A stretch of 40,978 bases of DNA from the NCBI GenBank assembly GCA_018692315.1, contig JABHKC010000165.1, positions 1 to 40,978 of the forward strand. Direction: 5' to 3'. The notes below the pieces were generated by a model. That model saw only the letters and a list, made by a program, of their open reading frames with translations. It was not told where the DNA came from and made no database searches. The stretch comes from Bacteroidota bacterium. GTDB lineage: Bacteria > Bacteroidota > Bacteroidia > Bacteroidales > JABHKC01. The position numbers and the translations under genes are program-made. Shown in pieces: positions 16,517-25,159 of the stretch. Each line of letters begins with the position of its first letter. Position 1 is the stretch's first letter.

Positions 16517-18451
16517 ATGATTTCTTTAAATCAAATATCTGTTTTTTTTGGCAGTTTTGTCCTTTTCAAAGACATTTCGTTTCTGATAAACCAACAAGAT
16601 AAAATCGGTTTGGTTGGCAAAAACGGTGCTGGCAAATCTACTTTACTAAAATTGATAATTGGAGAGCAAACTGCTGACAATGGAAAAATTAATTTTCCCA
16701 ATGAATTAAAATTTGGCTACTTACCTCAACAAATGGTAATTAAAGACCAAAGAAATGTGTATGACGAAATTATGTCAGCTTTCGACGAAATTATTTTCAT
16801 TGAAAAAAAAATAAAAACTTTAAATCATGATATAAGTTCGAGAACAGATTACGAAACCGAAGAATATTTGGATTTAATAGACTCACTTTCGGTTGCAAAC
16901 GAACGATTTCAAATTTTAGGAGGTAATTCAATACAATCCAAGATTGAACAAACCCTGTTAGGTCTCGGATTTGAAACCTCTGATTTTCAAAGACCTACAA
17001 ATGAATTTAGCGGAGGTTGGAGAATGAGAATCGAATTGGCAAAAATTCTAATTTCAAAACCAGATTCAATTCTGCTTGATGAGCCTACAAATCATCTTGA
17101 TATTGAATCGATTCAATGGCTCGAGAACTTTCTAATAGAATATACCGGAGCTGTAGTATTAATTTCGCACGACAGAGCGTTCCTCGACAATGTAACAAAA
17201 CGAACAATAGAAATATCCTTAGGAAAAATTTACGATTATAAAGTTCCCTATTCGAAGTATCTGTATTTGCGTGACGAACGCCAACAGCAACAAATCGCTG
17301 CATATAGAAATCAGCAAAAAATTATTGAAGATACCGAGGCATTTATCAAGAGATTTAGATATAAGGCAAGCAAAGCCGTGCAAGTTCAAAGCCGAGTAAA
17401 ACACCTCGAAAAACTTGACAGAATAGAAATTGATGAACAAGATTTATCTAAAATTCATTTCAAATTTCCGCCGGCACCACATTCTGGAAATATAATTGTT
17501 GAAACCAAAGGTCTCTCTAAAAATTACGGAAATTTGTCTGTACTTAAGGATATTGATTTTTTTATTGAGAAAGGAGAAAAAATTGCTTTTGTTGGTAGAA
17601 ATGGGGAAGGAAAAACTACACTGTCGAGAATCATTATGGGCGAATTGGATCACTCAGGAATGTGCAAAATAGGACATAAAGTCAAAATTGGATATTTTGC
17701 CCAAAATCAGGATGAACTTTTAGATGAAGCCAAAACTGTTTTTGAAACACTCGACGAAATTGCAACTGGCGATATTAGGACAAAAACGAGGAATATTCTC
17801 GGCTCATTTCTTTTTAGTGGCGAAGATATTGAGAAAAAAGTGAAAGTGCTTTCGGGAGGAGAACGCTCACGATTAGCTCTTGCCAAACTCTTGCTCGAAC
17901 CTGTAAATTTATTAGTGCTCGACGAGCCTACAAATCATCTCGACCTTCGCTCCAAAGATGTATTGAAAAAAGCTTTGCAACAATTCGACGGTACTATTAT
18001 CATTGTTTCGCACGATAGAGATTTCTTAGATGGATTGGTTAGTAAAGTTTATGAATTTAAAAACAAAAAAGTTAAAGAAAATATTGGCGGCATTTATGAA
18101 TTTTTGCAACGAAAAAGAATTGCTTCCTTAGTTGAGTTAGAACGCAAAAAGGCTATAAAAACAAAAAATATTGAACAATCAATAAGCGAAAACAAGAAAA
18201 GTTATAAAGAAAAGAAAGAGCTTGAAAAAATAATCAGGAAAATCAGCAATAAAATTTCAAAATCAGAAGCCAAGATCTCAGAACTCGAATCAGAAATCAA
18301 AGAAATGGATATACTTTTGTCCGATTCCGAGAAAATTAGCGACAACTCGTTATTTTCTACTTATGAAGAAAAAAAGAAAGAGCTTGAAATTGAATTAGGA
18401 AATTGGGAATTATATTGCCAGGAGCAAGAAGAGTGGGAGAATAAAAGATAA
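16517..18451 (+). CDS. ABC-F family ATPase
   Basis: This 644-residue soluble protein has two nucleotide-binding domains. The Walker A motifs are GKNGAGKS near 33-40 and GRNGEGKT near 359-366. The signatures are FSGGW near 166 and LSGGERS near 447; both halves have Walker B LLDEPTNHLD / VLDEPTNHLD. The inter-domain linker contains the arginine/lysine-rich stretch typical of ABC-F. A C-terminal extension of about 110 residues is a charged coiled coil. No membrane domain is present. ABC-F proteins act on ribosomes in translation or antibiotic protection; the subgroup (Uup/EttA-like) cannot be fixed by eye. Confidence 0.93.
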   Translation: MISLNQISVFFGSFVLFKDISFLINQQDKIGLVGKNGAGKSTLLKLIIGEQTADNGKINFPNELKFGYLPQQMVIKDQRNVYDEIMSAFDEIIFIEKKIKTLNHDISSRTDYETEEYLDLIDSLSVANERFQILGGNSIQSKIEQTLLGLGFETSDFQRPTNEFSGGWRMRIELAKILISKPDSILLDEPTNHLDIESIQWLENFLIEYTGAVVLISHDRAFLDNVTKRTIEISLGKIYDYKVPYSKYLYLRDERQQQQIAAYRNQQKIIEDTEAFIKRFRYKASKAVQVQSRVKHLEKLDRIEIDEQDLSKIHFKFPPAPHSGNIIVETKGLSKNYGNLSVLKDIDFFIEKGEKIAFVGRNGEGKTTLSRIIMGELDHSGMCKIGHKVKIGYFAQNQDELLDEAKTVFETLDEIATGDIRTKTRNILGSFLFSGEDIEKKVKVLSGGERSRLALAKLLLEPVNLLVLDEPTNHLDLRSKDVLKKALQQFDGTIIIVSHDRDFLDGLVSKVYEFKNKKVKENIGGIYEFLQRKRIASLVELERKKAIKTKNIEQSISENKKSYKEKKELEKIIRKISNKISKSEAKISELESEIKEMDILLSDSEKISDNSLFSTYEEKKKELEIELGNWELYCQEQEEWENKR

Positions 18452-18496
18452 CTAAAAAAGAAGTATCTTTGCATAAATGAAAAATTTATTGAAAAT

Positions 18497-18640
18497 ATGG
18501 AAAAATATATTCGATTTGATTGGAAAATCTTGAAATCCATAGCAATAAAAAACATAAGCAAAAGAAGTATTTTTAATGCACAAATTTCTAAAATTACAGC
18601 TGAAAAAATTGATGATATAATTATATATATTGCTGAATGA
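18497..18640 (+). CDS. Possible 47-residue small ORF, perhaps an Rpn-nuclease remnant
   Basis: This ATG-started ORF reads MEKYIRFDWKILKSIAIKN and ends IIIYIAE. Its stop overlaps the first possible ATG of the downstream frame as ATGA (18637-18640). The opening MEKYIRFDW resembles, from memory, the start of Rpn-family PD-(D/E)XK nuclease/transposase proteins, after which the similarity is lost. It may be a truncated remnant or chance. Confidence 0.3.
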   Translation: MEKYIRFDWKILKSIAIKNISKRSIFNAQISKITAEKIDDIIIYIAE

Positions 18641-18657
18641 ACGAACGAAACCTTTTT

Positions 18658-19926
18658 ATGAAGATAAATCCAATTTCAATCCTTTCAACTATTTTATTAG
18701 TTGGTTTATTTTCCTGTGCGGCATACAATTATTCTGTCAGCAATAGGAATGTAGCCTATATTTACCAATCCGGGAAATCAACTTTAAATCCCGAGTTTTT
18801 AGTCTATCATATTTCAGATACAAGTTCTTCGCTGTTTTTTAAAATAAATGCAAACGAATTGACCTTCATTGCAGCAAAAGAAACAGCTGAAGAAATCTCT
18901 AAAATTAAAATTCATTATCAAATTATCTCATCATTAGATAGTTACGAATTGATTGACAGTGCCAGTACAATTTTACTTATTAATAAAGCAAATATTTCCG
19001 AAATTTTTATTTCATATATTCCCCTGACTATCCCTGACAAATCGAAATATAACATTGAGATTGTAACAACAGATTTGTTAAGAAATGAAAAAAAACACTC
19101 ATTTCTAACTATTGATAAGCTTAATAAGTTTTCAAGGCAAAATTTTTTATTGAAGTTAAACAATGAAGTCTATTTTAAAAATCATTTAATAGAGGGCGAA
19201 AAATTCAGTATCAATTGTACAAGAAACCATTTCGAAAACATTTATATTTCCTATTTTAGTAAGACCTTCCCGCATCCCTATCCCCCATTTTCAATTATAA
19301 ATCCAAAATCGTTTTCCTTTGTAGCGGATAGTGTCTGGACAATCCCAAATCAAGATTATTTTTCTTTCGAGCTGAAATACAATGGCATGTATCATTTCAG
19401 GATAGATTCAACTAAAAAAGATGGGATTACTTTATTCAATTATGACGAATATTTTCCCGAGTTCAAAACTGCCAATAAAATGATAGATCCATTGATATTT
19501 ATAACTTCTAAAAAAGAGATGAAACAACTTCTCGAATTCGGAAATCCAAAACTTGCTATTGACAGTTTTTGGCTGAAAAAGTCTGGAAATATCAATCGTG
19601 CAAAGCAACTAATAAGTGTTTATTACTCAAGAGCAAAATATTCAAATATTTATTTCAGTTCGTATCAAGAAGGCTGGAAAACAGACCGTGGCATGATTTA
19701 CTCCATTTTCGGAGAACCAAGCACAATTTATAAATCCAACAAAAATGAACGTTGGATTTATGGAAATTCCAATTCGGACTATTCATTGGATTTTACATTC
19801 AACAAAGTACAAAACACTTTTTCAGAAAACGATTATGTATTGATACGTAACGATATATACAAAAACAGTTGGTACAAAGCAATTGAAACTTGGAGAGATG
19901 GAAGAATTTACTCTATTGGGAAATGA
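18658..19926 (+). CDS. GWxTD domain lipoprotein
   Basis: The product has 422 residues when started at this ATG. The first ATG (18637) would add seven residues before the signal peptide. The chosen start gives MKINPISILSTILLVGLFSC, a lipoprotein signal with lipobox LFSC. The C-terminal third contains GWKTDRGMIYSIFGEP, the motif that defines GWxTD domains, followed by ERWIYG. The domain is found in Bacteroidota and relatives, and its biochemical role is unknown. The protein should be anchored in the periplasm or outer membrane. rlmB begins 35 nt after its stop. Confidence 0.88.
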   Translation: MKINPISILSTILLVGLFSCAAYNYSVSNRNVAYIYQSGKSTLNPEFLVYHISDTSSSLFFKINANELTFIAAKETAEEISKIKIHYQIISSLDSYELIDSASTILLINKANISEIFISYIPLTIPDKSKYNIEIVTTDLLRNEKKHSFLTIDKLNKFSRQNFLLKLNNEVYFKNHLIEGEKFSINCTRNHFENIYISYFSKTFPHPYPPFSIINPKSFSFVADSVWTIPNQDYFSFELKYNGMYHFRIDSTKKDGITLFNYDEYFPEFKTANKMIDPLIFITSKKEMKQLLEFGNPKLAIDSFWLKKSGNINRAKQLISVYYSRAKYSNIYFSSYQEGWKTDRGMIYSIFGEPSTIYKSNKNERWIYGNSNSDYSLDFTFNKVQNTFSENDYVLIRNDIYKNSWYKAIETWRDGRIYSIGK

Positions 19927-19961
19927 TGATTTGGAGAATTGAAGGTTTGAAAATAAAAAAA

Positions 19962-20711
19962 ATGGCAAAATCAACGGAAATATACGGAATCAGGACAACA
20001 ATTGAAGCAATAAAGTCTGGAAAAATTTTAAATAAAGTTTTGATAAAAAAAGGCTTAAGATCTACTATTTTCTCAGAATTATTCGATTTGGTTAAAAAAT
20101 ACGAAATCCCGTATCAGTATGTACCAATAGAAAAATTGAATAGAATTACAAATGCCAACCATCAGGGAATTGTAGCAGATGTTTCAGTAATTGAATATCA
20201 AAAAATCGAAAATGTTTTACCTGCGATTTACGAAAATGGGAAAACTCCTCTAATTTTGATATTGGATAAAATTTCAGACGTTAGAAACTTTGGAGCAATT
20301 GTCAGAACTGCCGAATGTGCAGGAGTTGATGCAATAATAATCCCTACTTTTGGTTCGGCCAGAATTAGTGCCGATGCTATAAAAACATCAGCAGGTGCGT
20401 TATTTTCGGTTCCAATTTGCCGAAGTTTTAATTTGAAAGAAACAATAGTTTTCTTAAAGAACAGTGGTTTGCAAATTGTTGCAGCAAGCGAAAAATCAAG
20501 CAATTACTATTACACGATAAATTTCACATTGCCAACAACAATTATTTCCGGTTCCGAAGAAAAAGGAGTTTCTAACGAATATTTGAAACTTTCTGATATA
20601 AAAGTTCGCATTCCACAATTTGGCAAAATTGACTCACTGAACGTTTCAATAGCAAGCGGAGTTATAATTTATGAAGCTATTAGACAACGGATGATTGGCT
20701 CAGTTGTATAA
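19962..20711 (+). CDS. rlmB: 23S rRNA (guanosine-2'-O-)-methyltransferase RlmB-like
   Basis: The product has 249 residues from this ATG (MAKSTEIYGIRTTIEAI). The frame is open further upstream to 19890, but that overlaps the GWxTD gene and lacks family similarity. The N-terminal substrate domain (about 1-75, LLxxKG-like IKKGLRS) is followed by the SPOUT domain. Motif 1 is DKISDVRNFGAIVRTAE, motif 2 is IISGSEEKGVS and motif 3 is IPQFGKIDSLNVSIASGV. RlmB methylates a conserved guanosine in the 23S rRNA peptidyl-transferase region. A related family member acting on tRNA is the alternative. Confidence 0.88.
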   Translation: MAKSTEIYGIRTTIEAIKSGKILNKVLIKKGLRSTIFSELFDLVKKYEIPYQYVPIEKLNRITNANHQGIVADVSVIEYQKIENVLPAIYENGKTPLILILDKISDVRNFGAIVRTAECAGVDAIIIPTFGSARISADAIKTSAGALFSVPICRSFNLKETIVFLKNSGLQIVAASEKSSNYYYTINFTLPTTIISGSEEKGVSNEYLKLSDIKVRIPQFGKIDSLNVSIASGVIIYEAIRQRMIGSVV

Positions 20712-20876
20712 TGGATTTTTTCAAAAGCATTTTTTGTCCGGATTTTATATTAAGGCATGCCTATTTTCATATAGTGTAATCACTGATAATCAATATATTA
20801 TATTCAAACAATTTGTTGTATTCAATGGTTTATTAAGTTATTGACTATCTTGATAAATGCGTTTCAATATATTTTA

Positions 20877-20914
20877 TCACTAATGGCAAAATAAAATATT
20901 TTACCCATTAGTGA
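20877..20914. repeat. Perfect 10-bp stem hairpin
   Basis: TCACTAATGG (20877-20886) pairs perfectly with CCATTAGTGA (20905-20914) around an 18-nt AT-only-rich loop. It directly abuts the dispersed repeat copy R4. It could be part of that repeat's end or a weak terminator after rlmB. Confidence 0.5.
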
Positions 20915-20918
20915 CAAA

Positions 20919-21156
20919 ATGTAAAGATGAATAAAAAAATGAATTTACAGTAAAAGGTTTGCCTGAGTTGTTGGACAAAAAAATGCAATAGAAAATCCGT
21001 TTCCATTCAATACCCGCGAATCATAAAAAATACATTCAGAAAATCCTATAAAAAAACACTGCTATGTACTACCTTGGGCTTAGTCCAATCCCAATTTTTC
21101 ATCAGGACTGAGTCAGGCACAGTAGTTCCACGTTGTTTTTATATTCTTAGGTGTTG
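20919..21156 (-). repeat. Dispersed repeat, copy R4, downstream of the SGNH gene
   Basis: Read on the minus strand it starts CAACACCTAAGAATATAAAA (21156 leftwards). It continues through CAGTCC-TGATGAAAAATT-GGGATTG and ACTAAGCCCAAGG. It ends with TTTTACTGTAAATTCA and a CATCTTTACAT stretch near 20919. It matches R5 (23157-23458) at both ends and diverges in the middle. The rest of 20712-21222 shows no gene. Confidence 0.65.
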
Positions 21157-21222
21157 GTAGTTGTTTTCTATGAAAGAGTGAATTTGTTCTACTATCAAAA
21201 TATTCAGTAATTTAATTAATTC

Positions 21223-23016
21223 CTATTGTTTAATCAACTTTAATGCCAACCGTTTATTGTTTTTTAGTCTAATATAATAAACCCCAGCTGGTAAATCTGA
21301 AATATTAATTATTGTTATTGTGGCCACTTCTTTCTCTTTTACTATTCGTCCGATTGCATTATAAATTTGAATCTGTTCCTGTATAATGTTTTTTGTAAAT
21401 TTAATAGTAATAGTTTCGGATGCGGGGTTTGGGGACATACTCCAAAATAAATTCTGATTGCAATCATTAATGTTTTCTATTCCTACTACTACTCCACAAT
21501 CATATTCAATAACATATGAGGTGGTATCAAGAGGGCAATTGGAGTTTGGAGCAACAATCTTACACTCATATATTCCCGAGCCGGTAATTAATAATGTATC
21601 TTCATTAGACATATTTGATAATAGTATACTATTTTTAAACCATAGGATAATTTCTGAGCCAGATAGAAAACCATTAACATGTAATACTGCAAATGCTACT
21701 GTATCTCCTACACAAGGATCACCAAGTGCGTCATAGAAATAACCCGACCATTCAGGAGTTTCTGAATATGCTTCTGATAATTCAGAACAACCATTAACGG
21801 TAGAAATAACAGAAAATCCCGAAATATTATATTGAGCATAATCGGATAAATATTGATTAGTTTCAGTTATAGGCAATCCCCATACTAACCATTGATAAGT
21901 ATCTGCAGCTTGTGTCCAAAGAGTATCAACATTACACAACCAGGGATGAGATGTAATAATGGTTGGTGTATGGCTACAAAATTGAATAACTGTATCCTTA
22001 ATACTGGTATATGATCCCTGTAGATCACAATTTGTTGTTGTTAATTCAACTATGTAGTTTCCATCTAAAAGATAGGAATGTGTTGGATAGTGCAGAGTCG
22101 ATGTAGTATTATCACCAAAGTCCCAAAAATAATTTTGCTGAACACTTTGGAGATTTTTTGGACTAAAAAATACTTCATTTACGCCGGAGCCTGTTGTATA
22201 TCCAAAATCGGAAATTGGAGGTTTCTTATAATCCCACAAATTCAAATTGTCATAAACTTTTGTTTTGGCTGCACTTCTAATAATAGAAGCAACAGTTGCA
22301 TTTAAACCGAAATTAAATGTGATCAATGTAGGGTCTTTTTTGAAAACTGCTGCATAAAAACAACATGCTGCAGCATAAGACCCCGTAGCTGATGGATGAC
22401 TTTCGTCTGCTTGATACAATTCAATGCTTGGATGATTTTGCCGAAGATAACTCCATACAACAGATACAGGAGAAACTTCTCCATTCACAAATAATGTTTT
22501 TTCCAAATATTTGTTTCTTAATGTAGTGTCCATACCTTGATAAGTACACATTACAGGGAAAGCTAAACAATTTGACGCATCTCCATTTTTTCTCCCCCAA
22601 GTCATAAAGGGCATAATTATAGTACAAGGATTATATTGTCTGATTTGGTTATATAAAGCTGAGAAGCCATTTGCAAAATCATAGGGATTCGTAATTGGTT
22701 CTTGACTTTGTCCTTGCAAAACAATGTAATCCCAACAACCAGCCACTATTTTATTTTGGCTAACAGCATTAAGGCTATGATCTATTAACTGGTATCCTCC
22801 AGGCGTATGACTGTCAAAAATCAAGGTATCTCCAACTGATAGGGCAACATCACTTATAATTTGGGGTAAATTATTAACTCCGGTATAACTATTTCCTAAG
22901 AATAGAACCTTGTTACTTTGTTGGCCTTTTAGCACTGACCCCGAACATAAGAGTAGTAATGACAAGAAAATGATAAGAAAATGATTTTTTTTATTTATTG
23001 TTATGTACTTTTTCAT
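21223..23016 (-). CDS. Secreted SGNH/GDSL hydrolase-like protein with PKD and T9SS sorting domains
   Basis: This is a 597-residue exported protein with a signal peptide at about 1-31. The SGNH-like domain (about 35-245) has VLFLGNSYTG with Ser43, LQGQSQEP as the probable oxyanion block, and ESHPSATGSY with Asp204 and His207. This fits a DUF4886/SGNH esterase acting on acetylated or acylated glycans. A PKD domain follows near 275-335 (YFWDFGDNTTST), then an Ig-like region. The C-terminal T9SS signal contains MSPNPASETITIKF and ends LALKLIKQ. The gene is flanked on both sides by copies of one dispersed repeat in the same orientation, so it may have moved as a unit. The enzymatic role is inferred. 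Confidence 0.85.
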   Translation of the reverse strand: MKKYITINKKNHFLIIFLSLLLLCSGSVLKGQQSNKVLFLGNSYTGVNNLPQIISDVALSVGDTLIFDSHTPGGYQLIDHSLNAVSQNKIVAGCWDYIVLQGQSQEPITNPYDFANGFSALYNQIRQYNPCTIIMPFMTWGRKNGDASNCLAFPVMCTYQGMDTTLRNKYLEKTLFVNGEVSPVSVVWSYLRQNHPSIELYQADESHPSATGSYAAACCFYAAVFKKDPTLITFNFGLNATVASIIRSAAKTKVYDNLNLWDYKKPPISDFGYTTGSGVNEVFFSPKNLQSVQQNYFWDFGDNTTSTLHYPTHSYLLDGNYIVELTTTNCDLQGSYTSIKDTVIQFCSHTPTIITSHPWLCNVDTLWTQAADTYQWLVWGLPITETNQYLSDYAQYNISGFSVISTVNGCSELSEAYSETPEWSGYFYDALGDPCVGDTVAFAVLHVNGFLSGSEIILWFKNSILLSNMSNEDTLLITGSGIYECKIVAPNSNCPLDTTSYVIEYDCGVVVGIENINDCNQNLFWSMSPNPASETITIKFTKNIIQEQIQIYNAIGRIVKEKEVATITIINISDLPAGVYYIRLKNNKRLALKLIKQ

Positions 23017-23156
23017 TTGAATTGTTTTTAAGATTACAAATTCATCTGTATAATTTAAATATCCACTTGGTGCTTTCCTGTCAGACCATGATGAAGTTTG
23101 AGCGGGCTACAAACCTTGAAATATATTGCTTTTCCTGCCAATACTTATACAAAATG

Positions 23157-23458
23157 TTGAACTAAACCCAAGCCAGCTAATTCAGTAATAATCACGTAAG
23201 TTCATCTTTGTTAATTTATTAAAATATGTAAAGATGGATAAAAAAAGTGAATTTACAGTAAAAGGATTGCCTGAAATATTGGACAAAAAATGCAACAGGA
23301 ATTCCGCCTCTCTCCAAAATCCCTGAATTATTAAAATTACATATAGGATAAGACCTACCCAATAAACCCTCTGGCTTGGATTTAGTTCAATCCCGATTTT
23401 TCATCGGGACTGAACCCGGCTCAACAGTTTTACGCTGCTTTTATATTCTTAGGTGTTG
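23157..23458 (-). repeat. Dispersed repeat, fullest copy R5, containing a 234-bp element with 20-bp inverted ends
   Basis: On the minus strand it starts CAACACCTAAGAATATAAAA at 23458 and passes through the hairpin GTCCCGATGAAAAATCGGGAT. It then contains an element bounded by inverted repeats TTGAACTAAACCCAAGCCAG (23157-23176) and CTGGCTTGGATTTAGTTCAA (23371-23390), with one mismatch in 20. No coding sequence is inside. The structure resembles a MITE joined to a cassette-like tail. The remaining sequence 23017-23156 shows nothing recognisable. Confidence 0.7.
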
Positions 23459-23582
23459 TGTGGCGTTTATATTCTTTTCTCGGCGAAGTAAATATTTCAA
23501 TTTTGAGTTCTTCCATTTCGATAAATTGTTCTGTAAACTTTAAGTCAATGGAGTATTTTACAATCAATATTTTTGTCCGCAT
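23430..23582 (-). pseudogene. 50-residue ORF ending inside repeat R5, probable gene remnant
   Basis: It reads MRTKILIVKYSIDLKF and ends TTPKNIKAA; the last dozen or so codons lie in the conserved start of the repeat. A stop lies just upstream in frame. No family is recognised. The arrangement copies that of the ABC ATPase and hydrolase, whose last codons also run into the repeat, so it may be the 3' end of a lost gene. The rest of 23583-23737 shows no gene. Confidence 0.3.
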
Positions 23583-23737
23583 TACAATCTTCTAATGTTC
23601 TTATTCTTCAGTTTCCAATTTTAAAATTCGAATCCTATTTCCGGTTAAACAATTTTAATGAAGCCAGAATATTATAAAAACTTTCAATTAATTCTCTCTT
23701 TTTGCTAATTCGCCAATTTGAAAAGTTCCTCAAAATT

Positions 23738-23923
23738 CTAATTAGAATTACGTTTGTATATCAATAAAGCGAAGAAGAGTAAATTTAATATCAGGAATAC
23801 AATATTGACAGTTCTTGCAAAAGGAGGTGCTCCATCTGGCCATATTTGTCCTAATAAAACAACTAAATTCAGAACTATCAGCACTATTATTCCCGCTTTT
23901 TTCATTTTTGAAATTGTTTCCAT
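23738..23923 (-). CDS. Small two-helix membrane protein
   Basis: The 61-residue product (55 if started at the second Met, MKKAGIIVLIVLN) has two hydrophobic helices at about 10-27 and 39-57. They are separated by the conserved-looking loop QIWPDGAPPFART and followed by the basic tail YKRNSN. The even charge bracketing supports a real inner-membrane hairpin protein. No known function. A perfect palindrome (23992-24009) lies about 70 nt upstream. Confidence 0.6.
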   Translation of the reverse strand: METISKMKKAGIIVLIVLNLVVLLGQIWPDGAPPFARTVNIVFLILNLLFFALLIYKRNSN

Positions 23924-23991
23924 TGATTTCTATGTAATAATTTTTTCATTCCACGAATTTCAATTTTTCAAATGCCACAAAACATTAGTAC

Positions 23992-24009
23992 ATCCGGAAA
24001 ATTCCGGAT
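23992..24009. repeat. Short perfect palindrome
   Basis: ATCCGGAA and TTCCGGAT flank a 2-nt spacer. It lies upstream of the small membrane protein gene and downstream of the pseudogene, both on the minus strand. It may be an operator or the stem of a terminator; no T-run follows. Confidence 0.35.
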
Positions 24010-24166
24010 ATTTCTTTATTATATTTTTTAATTTCTTTATCAATTAAACTATTTCTAATTTCATTTTTCAAATATAACTATTTCATCATAATTATATCAT
24101 ATTGTTTAATCGAACTCTGATTATTGCAAACAAAACATAAATAGACAAGCTTGTGAAAATGCTGAT

Positions 24167-25145
24167 TATTTGATATTAAAAATAGCTCCAAAGAAGAATT
24201 GTGCTTGATTATCATACCCTATGCTGTTTAATCCAAAGTTCCATGTAACATCTATATAGTGTATCTAAGAAAACAGTTCAAAATTAAAAATATCTCTTTT
24301 TGCGATATTTCTATTTTTTTCATTTGTCTAACACAAAAGCATTTACTGCATGAAAGAAAATAGAAATCTCTTTAAAATAAATTATTTTATAAAAATTGCC
24401 TGTTTTCTTAGATACACTATATATGGAAAACCAATATATACGTAATAGCCTAGCTCCTTAGATTTTTGAGCAGACGACTCCGAATTATAATAATTAATCT
24501 CATCTGTTAAAGGAAGCACCACACCAACAGATATTTCTGAATACCTTTTGAGTTTGCCAGACCTTGTTCTACCACGTTACTGTCCTTAACCTTTACATTT
24601 GAATTTACAATTGTTTTCCAACTTAAACCAAGTCTTCCAACTTTAGACATATATTGTCCTTCATTATATCCCACAGGATTAAAAAACAAGCCAAATTCAG
24701 GAACAATAAAATGATGAACAGGAGCCTCAACCCTATAGAATGTTTCAGAATTACTATCTCGCGAAATAGCCCATTTCACATTTCCTGATGTTTCAAAATG
24801 AAGAGGGTAACCTGCTTTAACTCCGAACCAAGGCATTACCCACTTCACATTCGTTGGACGAGACTCTTTAGTTTTATATGTCCAACCCAAACCTGCCTCT
24901 CCGGTAATATAAATCATGTAAGGTTTATAATAGGCTCCAACTACACCAAGTCCTATTACTCCCAGTACTGAAAAATTCAAATTAATATCCAATTTATAAC
25001 TCTAACTCATTACTTTGTCCGCCGTTATATTGGGATATTTACTGGTTTGTGCCTGAATATTTGCAACCAGCAAAAGCAAAAACATGAGAACAAATAAATT
25101 CGTAATTACCATAGAACCGTAAACTTTTCTTGTAACATCTTCCAT
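24167..25145 (-). pseudogene. Broken gene for a secreted beta-barrel-like protein (nonsense, frameshift, MITE insertion)
   Basis: Reading leftwards from ATG 25145, the frame gives a signal peptide (LFVLMFLLLLVANIQAQ) and then meets TAG at 25004-25002. It continues in the same frame into a 161-codon open stretch (24992-24507), rich in alternating hydrophobic and aromatic residues as in small outer-membrane barrels. Near 24550 the sense reading moves to another frame (RYSEISVGVVLPLTDE instead of GIQKYLLVWCFL). It proceeds to YYVYIGFPY, where a 171-bp inverted-repeat element interrupts it. Sense resumes after the element as DVTWNFGLNSIGYDNQAQFFFGA and ends near 24170. Three independent lesions make this a pseudogene. 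Its start lies 15 nt after the stop of the 25160-26857 gene. Confidence 0.75.
24253..24423. mobile_element. MITE (171 bp) with 24-bp perfect terminal inverted repeats
   Basis: The left end TATATAGTGTATCTAAGAAA continues to CAG (24253-24276) and is the exact reverse complement of 24400-24423. The interior is AT-rich and non-coding. The outermost TA on each side can be read as a 2-bp target duplication, as in IS630/Tc1-type insertions. It is inserted in the pseudogene, whose sense reading resumes on the far side. Confidence 0.8.
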
Positions 25146-25159
25146 GATTAATATTATTT

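Noticed and set aside
24507-24992. Independent 161-residue gene
   Set aside because: It begins with TTG, follows an in-frame TAG after a signal peptide, and its sense reading continues in another frame; it is a fragment of the pseudogene.
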